A stretch of 41,866 bases of DNA, taken from the NCBI GenBank assembly GCA_024403855.1, contig JAKSRC010000015.1:1-41866 (forward strand), read 5' to 3'. This document shows positions 30,250 through 38,399 of this stretch, in pieces. The number at the start of each line of letters is the position of its first letter. Position 1 is the stretch's first letter. The position numbers were made by a program, and so were the translations under genes. The notes under the pieces are model-generated. The model did no database searches and had not been told where the DNA came from. It saw nothing but the letters and a program-made list of their open reading frames with translations. Origin of the DNA: Saccharofermentans sp. (GTDB lineage: Bacteria > Bacillota > Clostridia > Saccharofermentanales > Saccharofermentanaceae).

Positions 30250-30274
30250 TATAATGATACCTTTTAGATATCAT
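30250..30274 (+). promoter_or_regulatory. gltC -10 overlapping a LysR-type operator dyad
   Basis: A consensus TATAAT (30250-30255) for the regulator gene runs straight into the dyad ATGATA-N9-TATCAT (30254-30259/30269-30274), which has the ATA-N9-TAT layout of LysR-family sites. The position over the transcription start suggests self-repression. No good -35 is visible. Confidence 0.5.
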
Positions 30275-30298
30275 AAGAGCACATAAAGGATTTTTATT

Positions 30299-31186
30299 AT
30301 GGATTTAAGACAAATACGTTATTTCTTAACTGTCGCAGAAGAGCGCAACATCACACGCGCAGCAGATCGTCTGCATATTTCACAGCCGCCGCTTTCAAGA
30401 GCCCTCATGGATTTGGAAGAAGAACTTGGATGCACATTGCTTATCCGTGGTAAGCGTCACGTCACTCTCACAGCTGAAGGACTGGCATTGAAGCGTCGTG
30501 GCGAACAGATTCTCGCTCTCGCAGAGATTACCAAATCAGAGATCACAAATGTCAACAAAGGCTTAAGTGGAACACTCTATCTCGGACACGTCGACAGTAA
30601 CGGTCCTTCTCTGGTTGCTGAATGGATTGAAAGCTTCAAGGAAGCAAATCCTAATGTTACTTATAATCTCTGGTGCGGAACGGTAGATGACCTGACCTAC
30701 AGAATGAAGTCCGGCCTCCTTGAGCTCGCTGTTACAATGTCACCCATTAACACCGAACATCTGGACGGCATTTCAGTTTACAGAGATTACTGGGCAGCAA
30801 TTATTCCAGGTAACCACCCTCTCGCCTTATCGCGAAAAGACGTCACACCAGAAGAACTGGTCGAAAACGACCTCATTATCTCTTCACGCCATTCAAGAGA
30901 AGAAGAAATCAGAAGCTGGTTCACAGATACCGGCAAAGAGCCGCGCTTCGTCGTAAAGACTGCTCACTCTTCTAACGCATCCAAACTCGTCGAAAGGAAC
31001 ATCGGCATCGCAATCTTCCCTGCTTCAGTCGCGAAAAGTATTTCCGCCGATTCGAATGTAATCGTCAAGAGAATCGTTCCCGTTGTAAGCGTTGACTACC
31101 TGTTGTCCTGGGACAAGGAAAAAACTCACAGCGCTCTCGCTCTTAAATTCATCGAGCATGTAAGGAACCTGTATTCAAATCAGTGA
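30299..31186 (+). CDS. gltC: LysR-family regulator, GltC-like
   Basis: A 295-residue transcription factor. Residues 1-60 form the winged helix-turn-helix (MDLRQIRYFLTVAEERNITR, then AADRLHISQPPLSRALMDLE), followed by a linker helix and a two-lobed effector domain (LSGTLYLGHVDSNGPSL through VSVDYLLSW). AAGGA lies 9 nt before ATG 30299. It is the only plus-strand gene and is divergent from gltB with 214 bp between them. In Bacillus, GltC activates gltAB and is set by the 2-oxoglutarate/glutamate balance. The arrangement is the same here, so I infer control of the gltB operon and of itself. The symbol rests on context. Confidence 0.88.
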   Translation: MDLRQIRYFLTVAEERNITRAADRLHISQPPLSRALMDLEEELGCTLLIRGKRHVTLTAEGLALKRRGEQILALAEITKSEITNVNKGLSGTLYLGHVDSNGPSLVAEWIESFKEANPNVTYNLWCGTVDDLTYRMKSGLLELAVTMSPINTEHLDGISVYRDYWAAIIPGNHPLALSRKDVTPEELVENDLIISSRHSREEEIRSWFTDTGKEPRFVVKTAHSSNASKLVERNIGIAIFPASVAKSISADSNVIVKRIVPVVSVDYLLSWDKEKTHSALALKFIEHVRNLYSNQ

Positions 31187-31232
31187 ATATTTCGAAGTTC
31201 TGCATCAAAGATCTGAAGAATTGCAAAGAAAA

Positions 31233-31255
31233 AGGCGGCCACAAAGTGACCGCCT
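31233..31255. terminator. Bidirectional terminator between gltC and trpG
   Basis: AGGCGG (31233-31238) pairs with CCGCCT (31250-31255), extended by CAC/GTG inside. On the plus strand CTTTCTT follows; on the minus strand TTTTTCTTT follows. It can end both converging transcripts. Confidence 0.85.
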
Positions 31256-31285
31256 CTTTCTTAGGTTATTGCCATAAGTAAATGA

Positions 31286-31858
31286 TTAACATTCAAAAAG
31301 GAAGTTTTCGAGCATCTTCTTACCTTCAGGTGTAAGAATTGACTCAGGATGGAACTGAACACCGTAAATCGGATACTCGCGGTGCTTGACTGCCATGATC
31401 TCTCCATCGTCAGCAACTGCGGTTACCTGTAAGCATTCAGGAATAGTATTGCGGTCTGCTGCAAGTGAATGGTAGCGTGCAACCTTTGTACGTTCATCAA
31501 GCCCTTTAAAAAGAGGGCACTCTGCGTAAAGACCTACTACTGACTGCTTGCCGTGCATAAGCTTCTCAGCATAAGTGATTGTCGCACCGTAAGCATTGCA
31601 GATTGCCTGGTGACCTAAGCAGACACCAAGAATCGGGATGTTATGAATTGTCTTTGCGACTTCACAGATAACACCGGCATCTTCCGGTCTGCCGGGACCG
31701 GGTGAGAGAATGATGTGATCAGGTGCGAGATCAATGATCTCAGATACGGTCATCTCGTCATTTCTGATTACTTTGATATCAGGATTAATCTGACCGATCA
31801 TCTGGTAAAGGTTATATGAAAAGCTATCGTAGTTATCGATTAGAAGTATCATGCTCAT
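31286..31858 (-). CDS. trpG: Anthranilate synthase component II (glutamine amidotransferase)
   Basis: Releases ammonia from glutamine for TrpE. The 190-residue class I amidotransferase has SPGPGRPEDAG, the nucleophile cysteine in GVCLGHQAI and the His/Glu pair in VQFHPESIL. All three catalytic residues are present. ATG 31858 overlaps the trpE stop in an ATGA, so translation is coupled. The sequence alone cannot separate TrpG from the folate enzyme PabA, and many bacteria share one subunit. The Trp T-box upstream of trpE favours tryptophan synthesis. A terminator follows, so no other trp gene is in this operon. Confidence 0.92.
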   Translation of the reverse strand: MSMILLIDNYDSFSYNLYQMIGQINPDIKVIRNDEMTVSEIIDLAPDHIILSPGPGRPEDAGVICEVAKTIHNIPILGVCLGHQAICNAYGATITYAEKLMHGKQSVVGLYAECPLFKGLDERTKVARYHSLAADRNTIPECLQVTAVADDGEIMAVKHREYPIYGVQFHPESILTPEGKKMLENFLFEC

Positions 31859-33315
31859 ACCTCCTGTGCGAGTGTAAGTGAATTCAATACGGCTCTTGCT
31901 TTGTTAAGGCACTCTTCGTATTCCTTCTCGGGAACGGAATCTGCTACGATGCCGGCTCCGGATCTTACGAAAACCTTGCCGTTCTTCTTGTATGCAATAC
32001 GGATTGCGATGCAGGTGTCCATGTTGCCTGTAAAGTCGATATAACCGATTGCGCCGCCATAGATGCCACGCTTGTTATTTTCGAGTTCGCCAATGAGCTG
32101 GCATGCACGGATCTTGGGTGCACCGGAAAGTGTTCCTGCAGGAAGGACTGCCTCGATAGCATCAAGTGCGTCATAGTCTGAAGCAATCTTGCCGCGAACA
32201 GTGGAACCGATATGCATAACGTGTGAATAACGCTCAATAGTCCTTAATTTCTCAACTTCGACTGTGCCGAATTCAGAAATCTTGCCCAGGTCGTTACGGC
32301 CAAGGTCAACGAGCATATTGTGCTCAGCAAGTTCCTTCTCATCAGCAAGGAGTTCCTGCTCAAGTCTCTTGTCCTCTTCTTCAGTCTTTCCTCTCGGTCT
32401 TGTGCCTGCAAGAGGGAAAGTGCGAAGGATTCCATTTTCGAGCTTGACCAAAGTCTCAGGTGAAGCGCCTGCAACTTCAACATCCGTGCCTGCGAAGTAG
32501 AACATATAAGGTGACGGATTAACTGTTCTTAAAACTCTGTAAGTATTGAGAAGGCTTCCTTCAAAAGGTGCAGCAAGTCTGTTGGACAAAACGATCTGGA
32601 AAATATCACCTTCGAAAATATAGTTCTTGGCCTTCTCGACCATTGCGCAATATTCTTCCTTCGAAAAGAGCGGTGTAACTTCGCCCAAAAGCTTGCCTTC
32701 GGCCTCTTCGACCTTTTCGCCGGTCTTAAGAAGATTGATCAGTTCTTCGAGTTCGCGGATAGCTTCAGCGTATCCTTCATCCACATTTTCGAGTGACATG
32801 TTTGTGATGAGGATCAGCTTCTGTCTTACGTGATCGAATGCAATGACCTTATCGAAAAGCATGAGGTCGACATCTTTGAAATTCTCAGTATCTGTTACAT
32901 TGCATCTTGTTGTCGGTTCAGCGTAACCAAGATAGTCGTATGAGAAATATCCGACAAGACCACCTGTAAAAGAAGGCAGATACGAAAGCTTCGGGCTTCT
33001 GAAGTGTGAAAGTAATTCTCTGATTATCGAAGATGGATCTTCTGTCTGAATTGTCTTGTCGCCATAAGTAAGCTCACCATTCATGCATGTGATTTCGAGC
33101 TTAGGATTATAGCCAAGGAATGTGTATCTTCCCCACTTCTCGTCGGACTGAGCCGACTCAAGCATATATGCGTGAGTGGAATTATTTTTCAATATACGGA
33201 TTGTCTCGATAGGTGTCGTAAAATCAGAAAGAATCTCGCAGCTTACAGGTACTACATCGTACTTGCCGGTTTCAGCATACTTTCTGACTTCGTCAATTGA
33301 CGGCACAATGTTCAT
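31855..33315 (-). CDS. trpE: Anthranilate synthase component I
   Basis: Makes anthranilate from chorismate with ammonia from TrpG, the first committed step to tryptophan. I chose ATG 33315, with GGAGG 8 nt upstream; the longer reading would begin inside the T-box terminator. The 486-residue product has the N-terminal feedback domain with the tryptophan-pocket LLESA-type segment (MLESAQSDEKWGRYTFLG). The chorismate-binding fold carries FEGDIFQIVLSNRL, AGTRPRGKTEEED, LVDLGRNDLGK, PAGTLSGAPKIRA and the ending AGIVADSVPEKEYEE. The motifs are complete. Control by the T-box leader separates it from PabB. Confidence 0.94.
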   Translation of the reverse strand: MNIVPSIDEVRKYAETGKYDVVPVSCEILSDFTTPIETIRILKNNSTHAYMLESAQSDEKWGRYTFLGYNPKLEITCMNGELTYGDKTIQTEDPSSIIRELLSHFRSPKLSYLPSFTGGLVGYFSYDYLGYAEPTTRCNVTDTENFKDVDLMLFDKVIAFDHVRQKLILITNMSLENVDEGYAEAIRELEELINLLKTGEKVEEAEGKLLGEVTPLFSKEEYCAMVEKAKNYIFEGDIFQIVLSNRLAAPFEGSLLNTYRVLRTVNPSPYMFYFAGTDVEVAGASPETLVKLENGILRTFPLAGTRPRGKTEEEDKRLEQELLADEKELAEHNMLVDLGRNDLGKISEFGTVEVEKLRTIERYSHVMHIGSTVRGKIASDYDALDAIEAVLPAGTLSGAPKIRACQLIGELENNKRGIYGGAIGYIDFTGNMDTCIAIRIAYKKNGKVFVRSGAGIVADSVPEKEYEECLNKARAVLNSLTLAQEV

Positions 33316-33345
33316 GGTTGTAACCTCCATTTTTCTTTTGGGAGG

Positions 33346-33636
33346 CAATAAAAAAGCCCCCGACAAAAGACCTCTATTGATCTTTTATCAAGGACGAATA
33401 AATCTTATCCGCGGTGCCACCCTGATTCACGGCTATTCCGTGCACTTAGCAAGATACCAACATATCTCCGGCCACTTACGCGAGCCTTGCGTCGCAATAT
33501 ACTAGGAAGAATCCGTTCCTTCGCGCCCTCCGAAGTCCATTCACTTAAGTCCCTTGCTGTCCGGATCACACCACCCCGGGCTCTCTTTAAACGGTTTCCT
33601 TAAGTTACTCACTCTCCGTCAACGGTTTAAAACTTC
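33346..33636 (-). promoter_or_regulatory. Tryptophan T-box riboswitch of trpEG
   Basis: The leader on the minus strand contains the T-box core AGGGTGGCACCGCGG (33423-33409). Stem I has a CTTAAG-based helix and, on its 3' side, TGAATGGACTT with the specifier UGG (33539-33537), the tryptophan codon. The terminator is a helix of about 13 bp (33381-33393 with 33357-33369) followed by TTTTTT (33355-33350). Uncharged tRNA-Trp would pair with both sites, stabilise the antiterminator and allow trpE transcription. The length of about 290 nt is normal for the class. Confidence 0.92.
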
Positions 33637-33640
33637 CATA

Positions 33641-33669
33641 AAAATACCACCCCGTTGATATGTTGTCAA
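33641..33669 (-). promoter_or_regulatory. Promoter of the trpEG T-box transcript
   Basis: TTGACA (33669-33664), 17-nt spacer, TATTTT (33646-33641) on the minus strand. The predicted start near 33635 lies directly before the T-box Stem I. Confidence 0.75.
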
Positions 33670-33727
33670 TCTACGTAACAATTCTCATGTCGATTCTACA
33701 AGCTCGAAAACAAGACTTCTAAAGAAA

Positions 33728-33755
33728 ACAGCAGGCACGAAATCGCACCTGCTGT
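33728..33755 (-). terminator. Terminator of the 33781-34692 lipoprotein gene
   Basis: ACAGCAGG (33728-33735) pairs with CCTGCTGT (33748-33755), with further pairing inside. On the minus strand TTTTCTTTAG follows the stem. It lies 25 nt past the stop. Confidence 0.85.
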
Positions 33756-33780
33756 CAGTAATTGTTCCTGTATTTTGAAC

Positions 33781-34692
33781 TTAAGGAATGTATGTAATTG
33801 TTACATATCTAAGCTCGCCATTTGTGTAATCGAAGCTGTAAGTATTCTTGTTGAGGTACTTAGTAGACTTCTTTGTATATCTGAGCTTGTCGTAAACGAA
33901 CTTCGGATCATCCTCATTGTGATAAGGGTTCTCGTTAGGCTCACCGGAATTTGCCTTGAGTTCATCCATTGTGAGGTTGAGAGGGAAGTCGAATGTAAGA
34001 ACAGACTGTGTCTTGCCCTTAAGAGGTGCTGCATAGTAGATCTCATTGATGAAGCAGTCTCTCATAGCCATGCCGTTTTCTGAATCATTGAAAACATAAA
34101 CAACAGCTGTACCGTCACCGATATCAAGTCTTAAAGAAGCCTGATGTCTTGCCTTAAGATTGTTGTCAGCATTGTCGAGCTCGCCACTCTTGAAAGGTGC
34201 GCCCTGATCGATCATGTCCTGGAGAGTTGTCTTACCGAGAGTGTACTTAACACCGTTGAGGTAGAAGTTCATCTCATCGAAATTAACAATCTTAACGCCA
34301 TCAGCAATAGTAACACCTGTTTCGATAGCTTCTGTTGTCTCTTCAGTTGTTGTTTCCTCAGTTGTCTCTTCTGTAGTCTCTTCTGTTGACTCTTCAGTTT
34401 CATCTGTCTCAATTACCGGCTCAAGCTCTCTGTCATCGAATTCGAATTCATCGGGCTTCTTTGCACTCCAGGTAACTGTAACCTCAAGTGAACCGTCCTT
34501 AGAAATCAAGACCCACTCAGCTTCCTTCTCATTGTCAGCGATATCCTGAGAATCAACCTTGAATTCCATATCATACTCTTCAGCAGCTGCCTTCTTAACA
34601 TCGCTCTTGGAAGGTACTTCAACCTTCTTTGCGCAAGAAGCAACGCTAAGCATCATAACAACGCCAAGAATAAGTGCCATTACTTTCTTCAT
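33781..34692 (-). CDS. Lipoprotein with Thr/Glu-rich linker, unknown function
   Basis: I chose ATG 34692, with AGGAGG 8 nt upstream. The 303-residue product has a lipoprotein signal (MKKVMALILGVVMML) with lipobox Cys20 (SVASC). Three parts follow: a small N-terminal domain (about 25-95) with KEAEWVLISKDGSLEVTVTW; a low-complexity linker of TEE repeats (about 98-128) typical of cell-wall spanning spacers; and a C-terminal domain (about 130-303) starting GVTIADGVKIVNFDEM with a possible beta-rich fold. I recognise no family. The spacer suggests exposure outside the wall. It is monocistronic, with terminators on either side. Confidence 0.8.
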   Translation of the reverse strand: MKKVMALILGVVMMLSVASCAKKVEVPSKSDVKKAAAEEYDMEFKVDSQDIADNEKEAEWVLISKDGSLEVTVTWSAKKPDEFEFDDRELEPVIETDETEESTEETTEETTEETTTEETTEAIETGVTIADGVKIVNFDEMNFYLNGVKYTLGKTTLQDMIDQGAPFKSGELDNADNNLKARHQASLRLDIGDGTAVVYVFNDSENGMAMRDCFINEIYYAAPLKGKTQSVLTFDFPLNLTMDELKANSGEPNENPYHNEDDPKFVYDKLRYTKKSTKYLNKNTYSFDYTNGELRYVTITYIP

Positions 34693-34777
34693 AGATAATT
34701 CCTCCTTATCCATCAATAAAAAACTATTTAATAATATATCCAAGCCAAAATATGACATAGTAGTCAGAATAAATAAA

Positions 34778-34804
34778 AAGCACCGCCTTGTATCAGCGGT
34801 GCTT
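34778..34804 (-). terminator. Terminator after the PrsA-like gene
   Basis: AAGCACCGC (34778-34786) and GCGGTGCTT (34796-34804) are exactly complementary over 9 bp. On the minus strand TTTATTTATT follows. It closes the long gat operon. Confidence 0.88.
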
Positions 34805-34834
34805 GTTTATATTATTTATGTTAAATACTACTGA

Positions 34835-36361
34835 TTAGTATACCAAATACTTAACAAGTCCGGCATTGATAACATAACCGGGGCTGTTCTTCTCGAGAGC
34901 GCCATTCCATGCAGAGAAGTTTTCAGTAATGATTTCATTTCTGATAACTGCATCCCATGCAGGTCTTGTTGCCTCATAGTAGAAGACATAAACTGTCTCG
35001 CCATCCTGAGAAGCAATTACAAGTGTATCACCCTGCTTACGGCTGCTGTCGAAAAGCCACTTGCCTGCTTCAACAACTGCTGAGTCAAGCGGATCTTCTT
35101 CAGTAGATACGAAATATGTAGCAGGAAGACCTGACTTATAACCACCATCAAGCATAGAGTTAAGATCTGTAGAGTGCTCCTTAACAAGCTTGTAGAATGA
35201 CAACGGATCCATTCCGCTAGGGCAAAGAGTCTTAGCTTCTTCGATTGTCTTGTTCAACGCAGCTGCCTTATCCTCATCTGTAGGATCCTTCTTATTTGTC
35301 TTTGCAGAAAGAGTAAGCATTCTGAATGTGACAGTATCGTAGTCGTTGTTGGTCTTCTCAGCGATATAAATTGCATAAGCACCGAACTCAGTCTCGATTA
35401 CTGTTGTATCGCCTGTCTTGCAATCGCCGAAGAGGTAATCCTTGATCTTTGCATCCATATAGCCTGCAGAAGTATATGTGAAGCCTTCTGTAAGGCAAGG
35501 ATCTTTGCCATCAGCGAAAGAAGTAATAGCTGCTTCATCCTTCTTGTCTGTTACATAATCAAGAGCAGCCTGTCTGAATGACTCAGTATCCTTAGCAGCC
35601 TTAGTGATCTTCTTAGCTGCTTCAACGGCCTTGTCCATACCGATTACTTTGCCTTCATCGTCTGTCTCAGCCTTGCAGAAATATACGCTGTAGTCGACAA
35701 CACTGTACTGGTTAGGATTCTCATCGTGCTTAGCCTGAACTTCTGCATCTGTAGGAACAACGGAAGTATCAAACTGCTTTACGTAGCTACCGTATTCCTG
35801 AACGAGAGTCTCACGTGCTGCGAAATCTGTATAAGCTCTCTTGGAAGTACCTGTTCCGTAGAGTGCCTTAAGATAAGCCTGACCTGAAGGGAAACCGTAA
35901 AGTGTTGCATAGAAATCTAATGTCTGGAGGTTCTGAGCTGCAACCTCACGAGCCTTTGACATCGGCATGAAGCCGGATTCCTTAGCAGAACGCTCAACGA
36001 GGGCTAATGTTCTCATCTGAGTAGCAGCTTCTCTCAAAAGGGCATCTCTATATGTCTCGCCTGTCTCAGGGTTAACAACATTGTCCAGAGTATCTTCGGA
36101 TACCATGCCATACTGAGAATATGTGTCAAATACTTCCTTGAAGTGAAAATTTGTCTCAAGAACAGAGAAATTCTTTACAGTATTTGTTGAACCGTCAGGA
36201 AGAGTCTCAGTGATCTTTACACCAGTAAATGTTCTGGGAAGTACACCGGAGATAAATGTGAAGAAGCACACAACGATGAGAATAACAGCAACGATTACGA
36301 CTGTTACACCACCAGAAACGAGTTTCCTATTGGCCTTTCCGGACTTGGAGGTCTTTGCCAT
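34835..36361 (-). CDS. Membrane-anchored PrsA/SurA-like foldase (PpiC family, divergent)
   Basis: A 508-residue protein with a basic cytoplasmic start, one membrane helix (about 18-40, VTVVIVAVILIVVCFFTFI) and a large outside part. A helical SurA_N-like section (about 90-205: TYRDALLREAATQMRTLAL, AREVAAQNLQTLDFYATLYG) is followed by two divergent parvulin-like units. These are around 220-345 (YSVVDYSVYFCKA, FGAYAIYIAEKTN) and 350-480 (VTFRMLTLSAKTN, DTLVIASQDGETVYVFYYEA). It probably helps exported proteins fold; isomerase activity is uncertain because the usual active-site pattern is not obvious. The ribosome site is weak (TAGG about 5 nt before ATG 36361). It lies 42 bp after the HAD gene, without a terminator between. 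Confidence 0.7.
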   Translation of the reverse strand: MAKTSKSGKANRKLVSGGVTVVIVAVILIVVCFFTFISGVLPRTFTGVKITETLPDGSTNTVKNFSVLETNFHFKEVFDTYSQYGMVSEDTLDNVVNPETGETYRDALLREAATQMRTLALVERSAKESGFMPMSKAREVAAQNLQTLDFYATLYGFPSGQAYLKALYGTGTSKRAYTDFAARETLVQEYGSYVKQFDTSVVPTDAEVQAKHDENPNQYSVVDYSVYFCKAETDDEGKVIGMDKAVEAAKKITKAAKDTESFRQAALDYVTDKKDEAAITSFADGKDPCLTEGFTYTSAGYMDAKIKDYLFGDCKTGDTTVIETEFGAYAIYIAEKTNNDYDTVTFRMLTLSAKTNKKDPTDEDKAAALNKTIEEAKTLCPSGMDPLSFYKLVKEHSTDLNSMLDGGYKSGLPATYFVSTEEDPLDSAVVEAGKWLFDSSRKQGDTLVIASQDGETVYVFYYEATRPAWDAVIRNEIITENFSAWNGALEKNSPGYVINAGLVKYLVY

Positions 36362-36403
36362 TTTGCCTACCTACCTTTATTTTTAATAAAAAAGCAACAA
36401 GTA

Positions 36404-37063
36404 TTATAATTCCGCGCCTTGAATAATGCAAGGAAGACGTTCCGGAACATCAATTATATAGTCGGGTTTAAGCTTTTCGAGAGCCTCTCTGGGCATCTTG
36501 GACCAGGATACGAGCGCAAAATCAGCTCCTGCAGCCCTTGCTGAAAGCAAATCAGGAACTGCATCTCCGACATAAAGCACACGGCTCATGTCAGTAATTC
36601 CAAGGCGTCTTGCGCCTTCAAGCAAAGGATCAGCGTGTGGTTTTGCAAGTTTTGTGGCCTCACGAAAAACCATCGTGTCGAAATACTTTTCGAGCTCGAG
36701 AAGTTCAATGGTGATCATTGCGGAATCCTTGCGTTTGGATGTAACTACGCCCTGCTTGATTCCGGAAGCCTGGATTTTCGAGAGGAAATCGTAAACACCG
36801 GGGAAAATCGGAATCACATTCTTCTTCATTTCCGCAACGTTATATTCAAGATATGCCTCGACCAGGCGCTTTTGCGTCTCTTCGTCATGCATCCAATAAG
36901 TGTCTGTCAGAGGCTTTCCGATGTAACTCATCAGGTCTTCATCGGATCTGTCCGTGCCTCCCAAAACGATTTTGTAGGACATTTTGAGAGATTCCATGAT
37001 GAGCGGGACAGAATCCCACAAGGTTCCGTCAAGATCGTAGAGTACGAGATCATACTTACTCAT
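36404..37063 (-). CDS. HAD-superfamily phosphatase (Gph/PpaX-like)
   Basis: A 219-residue haloacid dehalogenase hydrolase from ATG 37063, which overlaps the upstream stop by 8 bp and has AAAGG close by; the longer frame adds eight residues without a ribosome site. Motif I is LYDLDGTLWDS (Asp10 nucleophile, Asp12), motif II VVTSKR, motif III the lysine of KLAKPHADP, and motif IV VGDAVPDLLSARAAG. A helical cap sits between motifs I and II. The pattern fits phosphoglycolate phosphatase or pyrophosphatase PpaX; the substrate cannot be read from sequence. It is translationally coupled to the CNNM/CorC gene. Confidence 0.88.
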   Translation of the reverse strand: MSKYDLVLYDLDGTLWDSVPLIMESLKMSYKIVLGGTDRSDEDLMSYIGKPLTDTYWMHDEETQKRLVEAYLEYNVAEMKKNVIPIFPGVYDFLSKIQASGIKQGVVTSKRKDSAMITIELLELEKYFDTMVFREATKLAKPHADPLLEGARRLGITDMSRVLYVGDAVPDLLSARAAGADFALVSWSKMPREALEKLKPDYIIDVPERLPCIIQGAEL

Positions 37064-38399
37064 CGTCCTTTGAATCCTCCTTGCCATCCTCGTCGGATTC
37101 TTCGACAGGATTAATGTGAATCAGGAGCTTTGAGATGGCATTTTCTTCCACCTTAAGAACCTTTATGCGCAAGTTCTTGTAATTAACAACCGGATGCTCC
37201 TTCTCTTCAGGAACACGGTCGAGCTGTGATATTACAAGGCCGGCAATCGTATCGTACTCATCATCGGTAAGCTCAATATCAATGACATCTTCAAGATCGC
37301 TCAATGTCATATCGCCTCTGACGATATAGTCGCCGTTGGAAAGCTTAACGCACTCATCTGTCTCGTCATCGAACTCGTCGGTGATATTACCTACGAGTTC
37401 TTCGAGAATATCTTCAATCGTTGCAATGCCCATCGTTCCGCCGTACTCATCAACGATGACGGCCATCTGCACACCGCAATTCTTCATCTCACCGAAAAGC
37501 GAGGAGATCTTCTTAGTCTCATGTACGACCAAAGGTTCTCTCATAAGCTTTTCGAGCTTGAACGGCTTATCCTCCGTGGGAGGCATGATGCCGATAAGGT
37601 CCTTGATATGAAGGATTCCGACGATATCGTCGATAGTCTCCTTGTAAATCGGGATTCTGGTATATTTCTCATCCCTTGCGACGCGCATAACTTCGTCATA
37701 ATCAGCCTCGATCGGAAGAGAAATGATCCTCTTTCTGTGAGTCATGATCTCGGATACTTCCTTGTCGTTAAACTCGAAAACATTCTCGATCATTTCCTTC
37801 TCGGTGTCTTCGATATTTCCGGACTCAGAACCAACGTCGACCATCATACGGATTTCCTCTTCCGTGACGGGCTTATCAGTCTGATTCGGATCAATCTTTA
37901 ACATCATAAGCACGAGGTTCGTAGACTTTGTCAGGAACCATACAAAAGGCTTAAGCACAGCGCCGAAAAACTTGACGATGTTAGCGACTCCGAAGGCCCA
38001 CTTTTCGGGCTTGTTCTGAGCGATACGCTTGGGAACCAGTTCGCCCAACACGAGCGAAAAGTAGGACAACACGATAGTGATGACAACGGTCCAAAGTGAT
38101 TCCATCCACGGATACTTTGAAGCAGGGTCAACTAAAAGTGCAAGCTTGCTCGCAAAACTATTAGCAGCAAAAGCGGACGACAAGAAGCCGGCAAGTGTAA
38201 CACCAACCTGAATCGTCGCCAGGAAGTTTCCGGGGTTATCCAAAAACTTCATGACGCGCTTAGCCTTCTTATCGCCTTCTTCAGCGAGCTTGCGCATTTT
38301 CGCATCGTTCAGCGATATTACTGCCATCTCCGTTCCGGAGAAAAAGGCATTAACAAAAATAAAAAACAGGACAAGTAAAATGCTTAGAAAAGTGTCCAT
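37056..38399 (-). CDS. CNNM/CorC (HlyC) family membrane protein with CBS pair
   Basis: A 447-residue protein: an N-terminal DUF21 transmembrane domain (about 1-190, starting FIFVNAFFSGTEMAVIS and containing LGELVPKRIAQNKPEKWA), a CBS pair (about 205-330, EIMTHRKRIISLP, YTRIPIYKETIDDIVGILHI), and a C-terminal CorC_HlyC domain (about 345-430, NGDYIVRGDMTLSDLED). Family members transport magnesium or sodium, and older annotation calls them hemolysin C. The tail is acidic (EESDEDGKEDSKDDE). The start overlaps the gatB stop (TAATG) and the stop overlaps the HAD gene, so it is translationally coupled on both sides. Confidence 0.9.
   Translation of the reverse strand: MDTFLSILLVLFFIFVNAFFSGTEMAVISLNDAKMRKLAEEGDKKAKRVMKFLDNPGNFLATIQVGVTLAGFLSSAFAANSFASKLALLVDPASKYPWMESLWTVVITIVLSYFSLVLGELVPKRIAQNKPEKWAFGVANIVKFFGAVLKPFVWFLTKSTNLVLMMLKIDPNQTDKPVTEEEIRMMVDVGSESGNIEDTEKEMIENVFEFNDKEVSEIMTHRKRIISLPIEADYDEVMRVARDEKYTRIPIYKETIDDIVGILHIKDLIGIMPPTEDKPFKLEKLMREPLVVHETKKISSLFGEMKNCGVQMAVIVDEYGGTMGIATIEDILEELVGNITDEFDDETDECVKLSNGDYIVRGDMTLSDLEDVIDIELTDDEYDTIAGLVISQLDRVPEEKEHPVVNYKNLRIKVLKVEENAISKLLIHINPVEESDEDGKEDSKDDE

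Noticed and set aside
33316..33366. N-terminal extension of trpE
   Set aside because: It would begin inside the T-box terminator; ATG 33315 has GGAGG at proper spacing.
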